Notes under the pieces: generated by a model
What the model was told of the DNA's origin: nothing
The model's input: the letters and a program-made list of their open reading frames with translations, nothing else
Database searches by the model: none
Shown here: one piece after another, positions 22,544 through 35,947 of the stretch
How the letters are laid out: each line of letters opens with the position of its first letter
Numbering within the stretch: the first letter of the stretch is position 1
Translations under genes and position numbers: made by a program
Assembly: GCF_000801105.2 (NCBI RefSeq)
Contig: NC_079519.1
Coordinates: 6,694,668 to 6,758,667 of the forward strand
Reading direction: 5' to 3'
DNA length: 64,000 nucleotides
Source: Raphanus sativus
Lineage: Eukaryota > Streptophyta > Magnoliopsida > Brassicales > Brassicaceae

Positions 22544-24536
22544 TTATGTGAAATCTCTCTTTCGAAATTCTTTCACAGTTGCTTCGACGATCCTCGGCAT
22601 CTCCTCCTCTAGTGATAGCAGGTAACATTCTTTAACCTGAGTGATCTCATTCTTGCTGTCTTTTGAGATCGATGAAATATGAGCTGAAATTATATCCTTA
22701 AGTTTCATGTTTATTCTCACAACATCTCCTGTGAAACCTTTTGTCTTTGCAGCTTTTCCTATGAGCTCCATCTGAAGACAATATCTCTTCACCATAGCCT
22801 TGTACCCTTCGTAGTAAGCTTCTCAAAACCTTATATTGTTTGTTTTGATAGTGAAGATCCATAACACAACCACTCTCTCTGTATTCTCCGACACCATTGT
22901 TCTGAAATTTTAAGTAATCATTGGAACTCTAACGTCTATGTTTCCGACTTTCTAGAATTTCCTTTTTGGAACCATAAAACACTAACATGTGTTCTTCTCT
23001 GACGTTCGCCTTGGTCTTCTCCGCTATTCTGATGATTCCATGGTAATCTTGCTACCCTTACTCACCTCCTCCATGCTTTGTCTCTTCCGTTTCTTTGAGA
23101 CCCTTGCAGTTTCTCCGATGATCAGTCGAAGTTCCTTTGCTTCTTTGATCTTCCTGAGATTTTATACTTTGGATCCTGAAAATTCTGTTTCATCCTTGCA
23201 GCCTTTTATCAGCGATTCACTACATCTCTTTGATCATATCTGTATTATTCGAGTAACTCTTCAACCTCTGATTCATCTTTGTCGACAGGTTAATCCATCT
23301 CATGTGCACTAAGTTTTGGATTGAAACTTTCCTGGAATTAATTTTCAGTTACTCCAACTGAAGTTAACCATCCCATTAAAATCCTCTTAATTTAACTTCT
23401 CACAGTTTCAATCTTATTTTTATTGGAGTTTCTCCAACGAACACCGATCTTGTGTTCTTCTGCCATTCCTCTAACGAACATCAATCTTGTGTTCTTCCAC
23501 AGTTCCTCCAGCAGCTCCACCTGGAATCAAAGTCTTTACACCACGACTAATGATTCATATATGTAACACCTTGAACCATACATGTTTTAACCTGAAACAG
23601 TCCCTGATTCAACACACTTGTGCCTTAAACAGCATAGGCTTTGACTCCTCTTTGTACCGCCGTTATCATGAATAGAACACGCCATCAAGCTAACCTGCTA
23701 AATAGACTTTCGACACAAACCTCAGTCCAAACTTCTTGTTTAACCTAATACTTTCTAACCGTTTAACACTGCTCTGCTCCGGAAACGTTCTTGACATTTT
23801 TCTTTTAACAGCTCCTTTTTTATATCAGTTTTAGACCCCATGATACCATACTTAGCTAAAAAATCATTCCACGCAATACTTATTGTTTGTATCGCTATCA
23901 TATCAATGCTTTGATGCCTGCATCACCACAATTCCATAGATCACATAACCTTGACCTCTCCTTCAGCAAAGAGAACATGTACCTCATCTTGTACCGTCGT
24001 TTAGTCATAATCAGGACACGCCATCTAACCATCTTGTTAAAAGGACTTTCGAAACAATTCTGTAACATGCTATCTTGGGAGATTACATTGAAGATTTCAC
24101 TAACATGCAGTCTCCTTAACCTCCTTTTGGCTATCATTACGGCTTCTCCATTGTCGACTTCTTCTTCTTCTGACGTTTCCTGAAACACAGAAGATCATGA
24201 AACACTACCATCTTTCTGAGGCTCTAACATCATCTCCACCTTGATCTAGACTCCCTTGAAACATCAGAAATAACTTCATGTTTCAATAGATCAGTCTTAA
24301 ATACACTTAGTCCCGCCATGAGTAATGAATCTGCCGCCTAACTTTCAATCTTGTTAGGAAGATTTCCGATACAGACCTTGTCACTTTGGTTTTTGATCTT
24401 CAAATTTGTGTTTCCACCATTTGGAGATAACAATTCACACTCTCCTTGAAGAATAGATATGCCCCTTTATCTTTCTTATTTGCAATTTTGTTTAGATTCC
24501 TAGATCTCTTTTACACCCATAATCAAAACCCGGATT
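22544..24536 (-). pseudogene. Decayed interior of a minus-strand copia-like element
   Basis: This DNA follows, in minus sense, a primer-binding site and LTR (24537-24986). Broken frames are present (for instance 24188-23898 with an EEEE-rich start, and 22795-22544 with MVKRYCLQMELIGKAAKTKG), but no gag, protease, integrase or RT motif could be recognised. It may therefore be a non-coding or heavily decayed interior, or an unrelated insertion. No second LTR was found to the left. Confidence 0.4.
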
Positions 24537-24548
24537 GCTCTGATACCA
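24537..24548 (-). promoter_or_regulatory. Copia-type primer-binding site
   Basis: On the minus strand this reads TGGTATCAGAGC, complementary to the 3' end of initiator tRNA-Met and shared by most plant copia elements. It lies two bases from the LTR terminus CCAACA. Confidence 0.75.
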
Positions 24549-24550
24549 TT

Positions 24551-24986
24551 TGTTGGAAATTTTGAATCGTTAGATTGCTTAATTTTTAGAGACATAGAAT
24601 TTGATCACCGAGTTTCCAGTCTCCTACAACTTCCACTATCAATCAAAGAGTTTAAAACAAACGCTCTAAACCCTCAAAAGAAAAATACAACAAATTATAA
24701 GAAAGATCAGAGAAACTTTACCTCCGAACGACATTACTCGAACAATGTCTCCTAAAATTTCTCCTACACGATCTCTCTCAACTCCCTCTTTGTTCTTATA
24801 CTTGTGTTTTGGATGTCCCAGTCACTATCTTCGATTTTCATGTTCCTGATTGTCTTAGTAATGACCGTCGTTAACCAGTAAAAGGAAAACTTATTTAGTG
24901 ACGGTGTTTGTTCGGTTTCCTACCAATCAAACGGACAGCTATTTGATCCAAAATTAGTGGGCTGTAATTGGGCCTAACTACCCACA
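24551..24986 (-). repeat. Copia-like LTR (minus strand)
   Basis: In minus orientation it runs from TGTGGGTAGTTAGGCCC to TTTCCAACA, bounded by TG...CA and directly followed by the primer-binding site. The length, 436 bp, is normal for plant copia LTRs. The left-hand partner LTR is missing, so it is a truncated element. The exact 5' edge (24986) is inferred from the TG...CA rule only. Confidence 0.6.
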
Positions 24987-26080
24987 GCTTGTATATCTTA
25001 GGAAAAAAATCCGAAGCTTTGAAACTGTGTTAAAAACTATTTATTTCTATCTGTAGATTAACCGATTAACAAAAAACACAACTTATATTTTATATTTACA
25101 TGTGTATCAGTGTATATTATATTACATGTGGGGGTCAAAACTAAGTTGTTCCAGAAAGATTGATATCATATCAAATTATTAAGACTTGGGACTATATTTC
25201 TTTTTTTTTTTGGTTAAAATGTTAGGGACTATATTTCTTGTAAGAAAACAATCAAACTATTCATGTCTCCCAAATAATTGTACTTGCATCTCTCAAAAGA
25301 AGGACACGCTTTTTCATCTTTTTGTTTTCTATTATTACACATCTTCCCTCCTTTTCTTGCGAGCAGCGAATCCATATCCTTTGTTAACTACGTTACTAAT
25401 ATTCTCTGCGCTAAAGCATTTATCAACCTAAAAACAAATACCTGGAAAAAATGGAATATGAACCTTTCTTTGTCCCCAAAGAATATATATATCGTTCTGT
25501 TACCATACCACCAAATTGACTTAGAAACTTCTATATCCCTAAGTTACTTTTCTACATTATCTACGCTTTAGATATGTCTGTTTTAGTGATAGTTAGACTC
25601 CACATGATTCATTTATAACAAAACTATTTGGCGAATACTTACTGAACTCATGTTAGGAATAGACCCCCGGTCCACATAACTCTTATTGTTTTATATATGC
25701 TTAATTATATATAATTTATAGTTATGAATGGTCCTAACCACTGTTAATATGGTTTGGGATAATACACCCATCGGATCCAGAACCTATGGATTAATATTCG
25801 CATATAAAACTAGTAGTGAGAATAATCCCAATAGATTAGTGAAGGAGTGGGATTTGGTTGGAATCTTTGTCAGAACATTGTTTGCTTTGTCAGCTTTTAA
25901 TATATAAATATTGTTCCATTCTATAGAGTATAGACAATCATATTAAATCGAGGAAGATTATTAACAAAATATAAGTAGTGGAATCATTAAATATAGGGTT
26001 TTTTCAAATTTGGCATAAAATTTCAAGTTACACAAAATAATCCATATTTATTTTAAAACTTTTATTTTCTCTATTCTTCT
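24987..26080. other. Intergenic, no gene seen
   Basis: AT-rich DNA. Overlapping frames near 25186-25571 are phenylalanine- and serine-rich and show no motif. No element ends were identified. Confidence 0.5.
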
Positions 26081-27572
26081 AATAAAGGTTGAGCTATTCT
26101 CCAAAATGCTATTATTTTTCCGTAAACGAATCTTTTACCTTATCATTCTCATATTCACCAAATATTTACAATATTGTCATTGCCATCAATATCTTAACCA
26201 CACATGAACAGTCAATTTGAAATTCTTAATACACCAAAATTTTGATTTTTACTCTTCGTAACTCATTACTTATGCACACAAATCATATCTTATTACTTAT
26301 TTACACAAATCATATCTCTTTTATTTTCACTTTAAATTCATCCAAAAAACTAAGATTTTGATTTCAAACTTTATAAGGTTTATAGAGACATTGAATCTCA
26401 CGATTCTTGGTCACTAACGACTTGGTAGCTTTTGTAGTGAAGTTATGAATGTTTGGAGAAGCTAAACAATTCATCTCACAGGTTCAAGGTATAAAATCGG
26501 TTTTTCAGATTTGTTCGTAAAGACTTTCAGAAGACTTCATTAGATGTGTTCTCCATCGAGAAGACTTCCCTTCAAGTCTTTTAACTTTCTTTTGTTAAGA
26601 AAAAAAAAACAAAAAATCCTAGAGAAAAATTCTCGAGAAGTCTTCTCAAATAAACAAGTTAGTTTTTCAATTGACCGAAGTTTGTCAGAAATTTGACTTC
26701 TTATATAAGACTTATCGGCAAATCTTCTGAATTTTATTCTGAAGTCTTCTCCCTGCCCAAGAAGTCTGCGTGGTTTAGTTTTGCAATGAAAAATAATAGT
26801 AAATAATGAGAAGTCAGAAGTCTTCTAAAATATTATTCCGGGTTTTTGATCAAACATTTAGTTACGAGATAAGACTTTTAGAGAAGTATTCTTTGAAAAA
26901 TTAAATATAATCAATTGCAAAAGTATCCCAGGTAGATTTCTTGCGACATTGAGAAGACTTTGGAAAGACTTCTATAGAAGTCTCTCCCGAAGTCTTTTCG
27001 GATAAATATGTTAATTTTGCAATCGACCGAGAAGTCTCTCCTGAAGTCTTTTCAAATAAACATGTTAGTTTTGCAATCGACCGAAGTATGTCAAAAAATT
27101 TGACTTTTCATAAAAAACTTCTTGAGGGATACTTCGAGAAGTTTTCTCTGGCATTTTTGAGAATTATTCAAATTCAAAAGTAAGCTAATATTTATAAAGA
27201 AATACTTTTCAGGATGTCTTCTGTAGAATAGACTTCTTAAAAAGTCTTTATTCGTAAAAATTTGCAATTAAAAAACGTCCTAAATAGAAGACTTCTTAAT
27301 AATTCTTCTCGGAGAAGACTTCTTAAGAAGTCTTATACGTTAATCTTTATTAAACTTCAATTTCCTCCAAACTTAAAATAAAATTTTAACATTTCTTGTT
27401 AATTCATGTTTATTAGTTAATATTGGGACCCCTGAGTGGAATTCGTAACTTAATTTGTGATAATTATGAGGTTATAGACATTCATTTTTATTAATGTTTC
27501 ATAACTTTTGGAGAAGTCTTCTACGTTAGTTTTTAAAAATTTATATTTTCAAGAGTGGTAAGTAATTTCAAG

Positions 27573-27578
<6 letters not shown>

Positions 27579-27610
<32 letters not shown>
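27579..27610 (+). repeat. (AT)16 microsatellite
   Basis: Uninterrupted AT dinucleotide run. Likely length-polymorphic. Confidence 0.95.
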
Positions 27611-27613
<3 letters not shown>

Positions 27614-28309
27614 AAGTGTTAAGTAACTTCAAGAATATCAAATTATGTGGTTTGATTTGTTTTCTTAGATTATAAAATATACTTTTTAACTTTCATGAAA
27701 TTTAAAATTTAAGTTTTCCGTTTAAATTTTTCACTTAAATTATAGTTTCCCGCTTAATTTACGTTAAGTCTACGGAAGAGACTTCTTGAGAAGTTTCTGG
27801 AGTAGTCTTCCGAGAAAATCTCTGAAAGAAGACTTAACTTGTTCTTCCATTAATTTTTTTTTAATCTTAAGAAATCTTCTGTTATTGATCGTATTAAAGG
27901 AAGACTTTCTGTAAGATTTTTAGTAAAATCTTCCGAAAATTCTTCTAATGAGACTTATGTATTGTTTGATCTTTTGTGTGTTTGACTAAGTTTTTTGTGA
28001 GAAGCCTTCCCTTTTAGTTTTAGTAAATTGACTAAATTTTTGTGTTTTTTCTGTTTTGCTAGAAGTGGGTATAATAGTTAAAATGTATTTGGCTATCTAG
28101 TATCAATAACTCTAATAATATTGTCGAAATCAACATATTTAACATCTTTCCAAATTTACAAAATAACTCATAACTATAAGAATATACATAACAATCATAA
28201 AGCATACCATAAAAACAATTACAATTGGATCTTGAGACCATTCCTCGACATAGATAAGCTTGGATTTTACTTAAGTGGCAAAAAAATTAAGAAGGCTTCG
28301 TAAGATTTC

Positions 28310-29115
28310 AGAAGGTTTCAGAAGACTTCACTTTAGCTTCGAAAGATTTTAAAAGGCTTCAGAAGATTTCAGAAAACTTCGGAAGACTTACTCCCAATAT
28401 GTCTTCCGAGAAGTCTTCCAAAATTTGACTCAGGTCTAAAAAACCTTCATATTCAAAAACGTTCAAATGACATCAAATTTTTTAAAAAACTTTATAAATA
28501 AATTTTTGTATTCGTAAATAATAAATAAAACATTCACATTATGTTGAACCTATAATTAACTTCTTAGAATCAAACATATAAAACACACAAATACATATTC
28601 AAAATTTATACATCTACTTTTAAATAGTGAAAGATAAAAACCATGTAATGAAAAACCTGCAAAAAAAAATAGTGAGAAAGACATAAGAAAAATTAGAAAT
28701 TGAAATATAGTTTGGAAATTTTCCAAAATTGACTTGTGAAGACTACAAAAGACTTTGGAAGACTTCGTAAAATTTCTGAAGACTATAGAAGACTTCGTAA
28801 GATTTCAGAAGACTTTGCAGTTAGTCTTCCGATATCTTCCAAAGTCTTACTTAGATTTTGAAAAAACCTACAAATTCAAAAACGTTCAAATGGCATCGAA
28901 ACAAAGAAAAATTTCAAAAATAACTTTTTTATGTTTAAATAATAAATAAAACAGCCTTATTATGTTGAATTTACAACTTTTAAAAATCTAACATATTAAT
29001 ACACACAAATACATATTCAAAATTTATAGATCTATCTTTAAATTAGAAAAATGAGAACAATGTAATGAAAAACCTGCAAAACAAGATAAATTAGTGAGAA
29101 AGACATAAAAAAAAA
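28310..29115. repeat. Two tandem units of about 405 bp
   Basis: Both units pass through the same sequence of landmarks: AGATTTCAGAAGACTT-like start, AATTCAAAAACGTTCAAATG, AATAATAAATAAAACA, ACACACAAATACATATTC, and TGTAATGAAAAACCTGCAAA. The first covers roughly 28310-28690 and the second 28730-29115. They are diverged but collinear. Confidence 0.75.
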
Positions 29116-29519
29116 GAAACAAGTTTAATGTTTTCAAGTTCTAAGAGATTAGAAAGATGTTAGAGAGTTTTAGAGTGAGAAACATTAGATTTTTGTTGCA
29201 GCTATTTGAGAAAAAAAAGAGAATGTGTAAATTTTCTTTATATATGGAGATAAAAATTTCATTAGATTAAATATTATCGATTCACAAAACTTCAGAGAAG
29301 TCTTCTAAAACCTAAATTTACAATTCGCTGAGAAGACTTTCCTAGATGTCTTCTAGTGCATTATTCTCATGGAAGACTTTGATTTATGCGGAAATTCTAC
29401 TTTCTGTAAGTCTTCTAGAGGTTTTCTTTTAGTCTTAAGCATGTCTACTTCTCTATAAGTATTTTGTAATTTTTTGTAGTTCTTCTAAACATACATATGT
29501 CAACTTAAAAAAATTAAAA

Positions 29520-30790
29520 AGATGAGATTCAAATTCTAAATCTAAAAATATCAACAATACTATAACATATGTTACAAAACTATAAACCAAAGACTATCAT
29601 GACTCAATCTACATCCACTCATCTATGTTAAAAATACTTTAATTTTAGTAAAACTAAGTTTTTATCATTTAAAAGGTCTAGTAATACATAAATTCGATTT
29701 TTCACTTTCAAAATATTTTTATAAATTTAATTAATTACATTTAAGATCTAATGCATGAGAAAACTTCTAGAACACTTCTAGAACACTTCTGGAAAACTTC
29801 GATTTAGACGGAAAACCTATTTTCTAAAATTTAAGCGGAAACTCTAAATTCTACTAAAATTTAGGCGGGATATGTCAGAAGACTTTCCAAGAAAGTCTTC
29901 TGTGAGTCTTCCAAACCTTATAATCAAATAACTAAGCAAAAAACAAATCTTTAGACTTAAAAGATACTTAGTATTTATATCAAGTTATTAGATAGTCGCT
30001 AAACATCTATAAGTCAAATTTAAAAAAAAAAAATCAAAATTTAACCCTAAAAATACTAACAATATTATAACATATGTTGTCGTGCACATGAATGAAGAGC
30101 TACCAGTTTGGTTTACAGAGTCTGTCTAAGTCTGTATAAGTCGATGACAAAAAAAAACTATAACATATGTTACCAAACCCTAAACCAAAGACTATCATAA
30201 ATCAATCTACATTCAATCAACTATGTTAAAATAATTCAATTTTAGTAAAACTAAATTTCCATCATTTAGCAATTTTTATTAATACATGATTTCGATTTTT
30301 CCCTTTCAAAATATTTTTTTTATAAAAATTATTAGTTACTTTTAAAATTTAATAAATGAAAATAATTCTCATGGAAGACTTCTCGAAGACTTCGATTTAG
30401 GCGGAAAATCTAAATTCTTCTAAAATTTAGGCGAAACCCCTAAATTGTACTAAAAATTAGGTGGTCTCTGAAAACTTCTTGGAAAGTCTTTTGTGAGTCT
30501 TCGTGACTCTGTAATCAAATAACTAAGCAAAAAAAAAATTCCTAAACTCAAAAGATACTTAAAAGTGTGTAAATCAAGTTTTTAGATAATCACTAAATAC
30601 ATATATGTCAAATTAAAAAAGAAAGCTAAGATATCAAAATCTAACCCTAAAAATACGAAAAATACTATAACATATGTTACCAAACCCTAAACCAATGACT
30701 ATCATAACGTAATCCACATTCACTCATCTATGTTTATTATTACTTGATTTCATTTTTTTCCCACCAAAATATTTTTTATAAAACTTTTAA
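29520..30790. repeat. Three tandem units of about 500-600 bp
   Basis: The landmark ACTATAACATATGTTA followed by CCAAAGACTATCAT (or CCAATGACTATCAT) occurs near 29560, 30160 and 30665. In the first two units a further block with TTTTAGTAAAACTAA, ATTTAGGCGGA-type phrases and GAAGACTTC motifs follows. The third unit is truncated. Confidence 0.7.
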
Positions 30791-31413
30791 ATTATTTTAA
30801 ACATCTTTATAAGTCTTCTCGGAGAAGACTTGGTTCTAAATCTTCTACGTGGAGAATTATAATGGTAAAATTCAGTACATATTTTTTGTTTAGTCATAAG
30901 GAAGTTGGTGTAATTTCACTAGTTTAAAGTTATTTTTGTATTTGATTGAATCTGAGATACACTTTTTGTATTCAAAATCAAGCTTTGAGTTATTCTGGCA
31001 ATCTACCCTTAATATAACGTTTATCTCTATCATTGTTTATCTCTATCATTGATGATGAAACTAAATTAAAAGAATGATAGTGTGGAAATGAGGACGTAAC
31101 GTAAGTTATTGGAATACATAATCTCTAAAAAGTTTTAAGTGATTGGAGATGGAAGTATCGTTTCTCCTTGACGTGTACCTCTAAGTGGGAGCTGACGCTG
31201 AGAAAGGGACCCTTTAGTCAATTATTTATTCAAATAATTCCAACAAATCATTATTCTGTTACATATTTATTCATACGAATAGTACGAAATTTCTCTCGGC
31301 GACAAGAATAAACACAACAAACATTCCTTTAAAATTCACTGCTAGGAGACCTCGAGAAGATTGTATGGCTTGGATTATTTTTATATGTAACAAATAAAAG
31401 AGGAATGATAGTA

Positions 31414-31700
31414 TCATAAACAAAATTTTAATCTGTATAACAAAAATATCTTAGTTGAATTGAAAAATTCAATTTTAACTAATATATCTAAATAATAATC
31501 AAACTGTTGTGATATTATATATCCAAAATTATACGTCTAATTAAAATAACATAGTTTTATTTAAAATAAACCATACATATTGATTACAATATAAAATATC
31601 AGAATAACTAAAATTTAAAAATAATATATTAATAAATTATTATAATACATTTACTTTATAAATATTTATATCAGTGCATGAGCACGGAAAAATCATCTAG
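31414..31700 (+). mobile_element. Short Helitron or Helitron fragment
   Basis: The 3' end shows a small hairpin GTGCATGAGCAC followed by GGAAAAATCATCTAG and then T, fitting a Helitron terminus. The 5' end is less clear. TCATAAACAAAATTTTAATC after an A at 31413 is the best candidate, because GATAGTA before it and TAGTATCATAA after the 3' end look like one interrupted site. Confidence 0.45.
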
Positions 31701-32082
31701 TAGTATCATAATAGAGGAATGATTTACCAAAAAAGTAATTAAAGAGAATAGTTTTTATTCTCGAGCAAAGACAGATACTACTGTGAGTGAATCTGGGTGG
31801 TCAAAATATTGTTTTGTTCACAATCACATGGTTTCCGCTATATGTGGGAATGTGAGTGCATCTGCTGTGAATAACCTCAAAATATAGAAAATCCAAAAAG
31901 GTTTGCAACTACTTATTTGTCATCTGTATGATTTATATTGGACGAATTTGTTTTTTTTTTCTTAAATTGAGAATAAAAAAACACAGATGATTATGCTGGT
32001 TTTAGATGAGGATTTTGAATGTGAGTGGAGAAATATAATTTCATGTTAAAATTTTAAAATATTCTATTGTAAGTTGGTATTA

Positions 32083-33287
32083 GAGCATCTCCAATCTATG
32101 ATATATTCACTTCTAAATGCTATAATAAGAGAAAAAAATTCAAACTTATCTCTATTTTTTCTTCTAGAATAAAGATTGCTATTTTTCTCTATTTATAGAA
32201 GAATAAACAATATTTTAACTTTCAAAATGTTATAAATATAATTATTTGATAAAAAGAATTGTAATTAAAACAATTACTTTATAAAGAAATACTGTTTTTA
32301 TAAAAATAGAATCACACTGTTTATTTAAAGCATCTCCAAAAAATACTCTATCACTTCAAATATGGATGTTTTGTTCTTCAAAAAAAAATTCAAAACTTCA
32401 AATTTGAAACTTCAAATATTTCACTACTCAAAATTTCAAATTTAAAGTTTCATATTTTATTTGCATTTGGGTCCTTATTGCATATTATATTTATGATTCT
32501 TAAAATATTGGTTGTTTATCATTTTAATCCTTATAATTAATTTTATATCTCATAAATATTTCAAATTTGTTTTCATAAATTTATGTTTTACACATAAAAT
32601 TAAATAAAAACCTTGAAATAAGATTTAAATATTTTAAAACTAGATTCATACAACAACAATATTACTAAAGAAACAAAACAAATGTATTAATTGATCATCT
32701 ATGAGAGTATTACGGAAACATTTATACAGGTATTTTACTCATAATTTAACATTTAGTTGTGTATTTCTATGTAAAATTATATTTTATTGTAAAATTATAT
32801 TAATTATTATTGATCTAATATTTTTATATATGTACTTGTTATTTATAAAGTCTTATAAATTTAAATTAATTATGATAAATATAAGGACCATAGTATAAAA
32901 TATAAAATAACTGAAGTTTAGTTTAAAGTTTATTTTTGGAAAAGGACACATTTAAACTTCAAATATAAATTTTGGAAATTTCAAAATCAAATTTATTTTT
33001 GGAGATGCTCTTACCTAATAGTCTTTTAAATAATTTAGTTTAATCAAAGTCATAGTTTTATAAAAATAAATTTTAAAGATTAAAATTAAATAGAATTAAT
33101 TTTTCAACTTTCATAAATAAAAAGTAGTTGTTTTTCGTTAATTTTCAACTTTCATTAATGTAAAATAAATAAAAACTTTTGAGAACATTTTTAGATGCAA
33201 AATTAGAAGAATGCATCGGAAAAAAATAAATCTCTTTTTCAAAGTTACTATTTTAGAAATAAAATAGAAAATAAATCGGAGATGATC
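32083..33287. mobile_element. PIF/Harbinger-like MITE (outer)
   Basis: Termini GAGCATCTCCAA and CGGAGATGATC are flanked by TTA on both sides (32080-32082, 33288-33290). A second element of similar type is inserted inside at 32328-33010. Subtracting it leaves about 520 bp of AT-rich non-coding body. Confidence 0.7.
32328..33010. mobile_element. PIF/Harbinger-like MITE (nested)
   Basis: Termini AAGCATCTCCAAAA and TTTTGGAGATGCTC are flanked by TTA on both sides (32325-32327, 33011-33013). Interior phrases (ACTTCAAATTTGAAACTTC, GCATTTGGGTCCTTATTG) match the element at 2837-3647 in reverse orientation. Confidence 0.75.
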
Positions 33288-33290
33288 TTA

Positions 33291-35940
33291 GTTGCTAATC
33301 CTTCGGTACAGGCGAAAGTAGTTGATTATTTTTAACTTTAGTACCAAACAATAAACACACAAATTTTCTTAAACATTTTTTCTTATAAATATACATTATT
33401 ATATGATGTCTTAAAAGGAGTTGAGTAAAACTTGAACGCTAGCTTTTAACATTTGTTTAAACTGAAACAAGCTGATGATGTAGAAGATCTGAACATCTTT
33501 AACTCTGAGTTGTGTTGTTTTCAGTTGTTCTAATCGTTTTCTCAATGTGTTTGACTAAACAGGAAAAAGCAAATGATAGGAACTTGACCAAATAAAGTTT
33601 GATCCAAATAGACTGTGCAACAATGTGGGGGGACCCTTTTAGTTATCTTTCTCACATATATTTTTCAAGTTATATATATTTAGCATTGATGAGATAGTTA
33701 AGCCCTCAGGGATATGGTTTGAAATGTTGTTTCCAGCTTTCTCCGTTTGGTTTTACACTTTCCCCTTTTTCATGTATATATACTATATACTATACCTATA
33801 TATTGTATTCCTAAAATAACACTAAAATAATATTACTTAAAATTTGGTAAGGTCTTTTATTTTCGAATATTAGGTATGTTCTTGTTAGAGTGATCATTCT
33901 GCTACATAGAATTTCCAATCATAAAACCGATAGTCACTTGTTCAAGCATACAATGGTGGTGGGTGAGCTACCACATGCTTTTTTCATCAACAAGATTTTT
34001 TTTTTTTGCTAAAATATTTTCTATTAGATTTTTGTTCTACTTGATCTATGATAACAAAAATATACAATGGGGAAAATTGGATGATTATCCGATACGTAAA
34101 AATAAATTTGTAATTAGGTTTGAATTCAGGTTGCTGGACATTACAAAAATAGTTTAATGAAGTTTTAATTCAATTCAGTTACAAAAAAAAAAAAAAAAGT
34201 TTTAATTCAATTTACATCATATTTGTTAGATTATATCGATTTGATTTGTAATTTAAAACAGATTCGTTCAGTCATTCTGTTTTTAGATTTAGATTGATGT
34301 GGCTTGAAGTAAACAATTTAAAATGCTTCAGCCATAACAGTTGAATAAATAAATTAAGGCTCGCTTTTGTCATGTTTATATTATATATACTTCTATTTTT
34401 GTTACAGAAAAAAATATCTACAAAAAAAGTCATGTGAGTGTTTGGTCTTTAGACAAGGTCTCATCCGTATTTCGTTTGATTGTGTTTTTTCCTTTTCCTT
34501 TCTCTGTAGAATCGTGCATATATTATTACGTATAAATTACTTCCACTTATAGAGTGATAGACTAAAAAAAAAGAAAAAAAAAAACAGTATGTTCAAAACT
34601 GCAATAATGTTTTTTTTTTTTTGCTAAATAAGCAATAATGTTGGTTATTACTTATCAATGTATAAGAAAAATTTAGACAAACGTCGTATTTTTAGGTTTT
34701 CAGAGGTAACGTTCACTTTATTGGTTTTCGTTACTGTTACAACTTACAACGTTTGTGGGCATCCCTTCACCTTTTTCATCGCTTATACAATATTAGCGGC
34801 TTTAAAGGGATCGTTTCTGGTCAATGGTCGGTCTCTTTTGCTTATCTAATTCCCCTTAATTGCCTCTCAAACACTCTATATAGCTCAGAGGATTACTAGT
34901 TATCTATAATCGATAACTGTTTTTCTCCTTCTAATTAGAATATATTTTCATGTCTCGCTGATTTTAAGCTGCTTAAACAGTGAGACTATTGTAGCATAAC
35001 GTAAATACTAAGAAGATATTCGCATACAGTCATGCAATAGTTTATTCGAGGTTGTTTCAGTGGATTCGACACTATCTGAATGGTTGGTTACTATTTAAAC
35101 AGTGTGTAAGTGTTACATACAATTAATGATTACTTATACTACAATTCCATTTTTTATCTTTAAAAGTAAGATTGATACTATAATATTTTCGAAAAAACAT
35201 CCACTAGTCAAGCTGTAAAGCAGTAAGACTAAGGAATACTAATTAAGAAACACCACCTTATTTTGGGTCCCAACTAATCACCTAACTAACAAACGCAAAC
35301 TCATAACTAGACGTCTATATACACATGCATAACCTTATCTATACGCATAAATTAGAATCTCTGCATACACTTTAGGTGTCACATGGAAATTTCTTATTGG
35401 ATACGAATGTACAAATGTCAATATCTCGATGTCATAATTTTATTTATTTATTATTTATGTGAATTTTTCTTATAATCATATCTTATAACTTGTAACTCTA
35501 GAAAAAGAAACATTAACTTTTTTTTGGGTAAAAAAAAATAAGAAACATAAACATGTGATGTATATTATGCATGTAAGTAAATTTCGAAATCGTAAAATAG
35601 CAGCAGGTTTTTTGAGAAACTGACAAACTGTAAATGATTTTGAAATCTCTACAACCTCAAATGTTAAAGAAAAAATTACTACTCGATTAAGAGTGTTTGT
35701 TGATACATCAAACATTAATCTCCTTTTATAGCAAAACTTGTTTTATCTAAACTTCTTGAGTTAATGTAAAACAAAATAATAATAATATAAATTATTGTTG
35801 ATGTATATACATACTCTTACATCGCCTCAATTACTTTAGCAAGCGGGACAGAAAATACAAAGCATGGTTATCACGTCACGATTCCACACAATCAACATAT
35901 GATGATTGATAAACATAAACGGAATTCGTTGTTTTTCTTC
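33291..35940. other. Intergenic, no gene supported
   Basis: AT-rich DNA between the nested MITEs and the GDU3-like gene. Several frames of 60-80 codons are present but are hydrophobic, low-complexity and motif-free. Part of the distal promoter of the downstream gene may lie here. Confidence 0.5.
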
Positions 35941-35947
35941 ATATCAA

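Larger units (their letters stand above)
26500..30840. repeat. Region packed with degenerate GAAGACTTC / GAAGTCTTC motifs
   Basis: Dozens of copies of AGAAGTCTTC, GAAGACTTC and close variants are scattered on both strands over about 4.3 kb of AT-rich DNA. Many are themselves near-palindromic, for example CTTCTTAAGAAGTC near 27312. Interspersed are longer tandem repeats (listed separately) and an (AT)16 run. No long frame exists. Outer parts (26090 and 30990) contain weakly similar inverted phrases, so the whole may be the interior of a large foldback or Mutator-like element, but ends and TSD were not established. Confidence 0.7.

Noticed and set aside
28310..29115. A CRISPR-like or regular satellite array
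   Set aside because: Units are about 405 bp, diverged and only two in number, in a plant context. There are no short regular repeats with unique spacers.
34658..34849. A 63-codon frame with hydrophobic stretch as a small membrane protein
   Set aside because: No homology recognised, no leader or promoter signs, and similar frames are expected by chance in AT-rich DNA.
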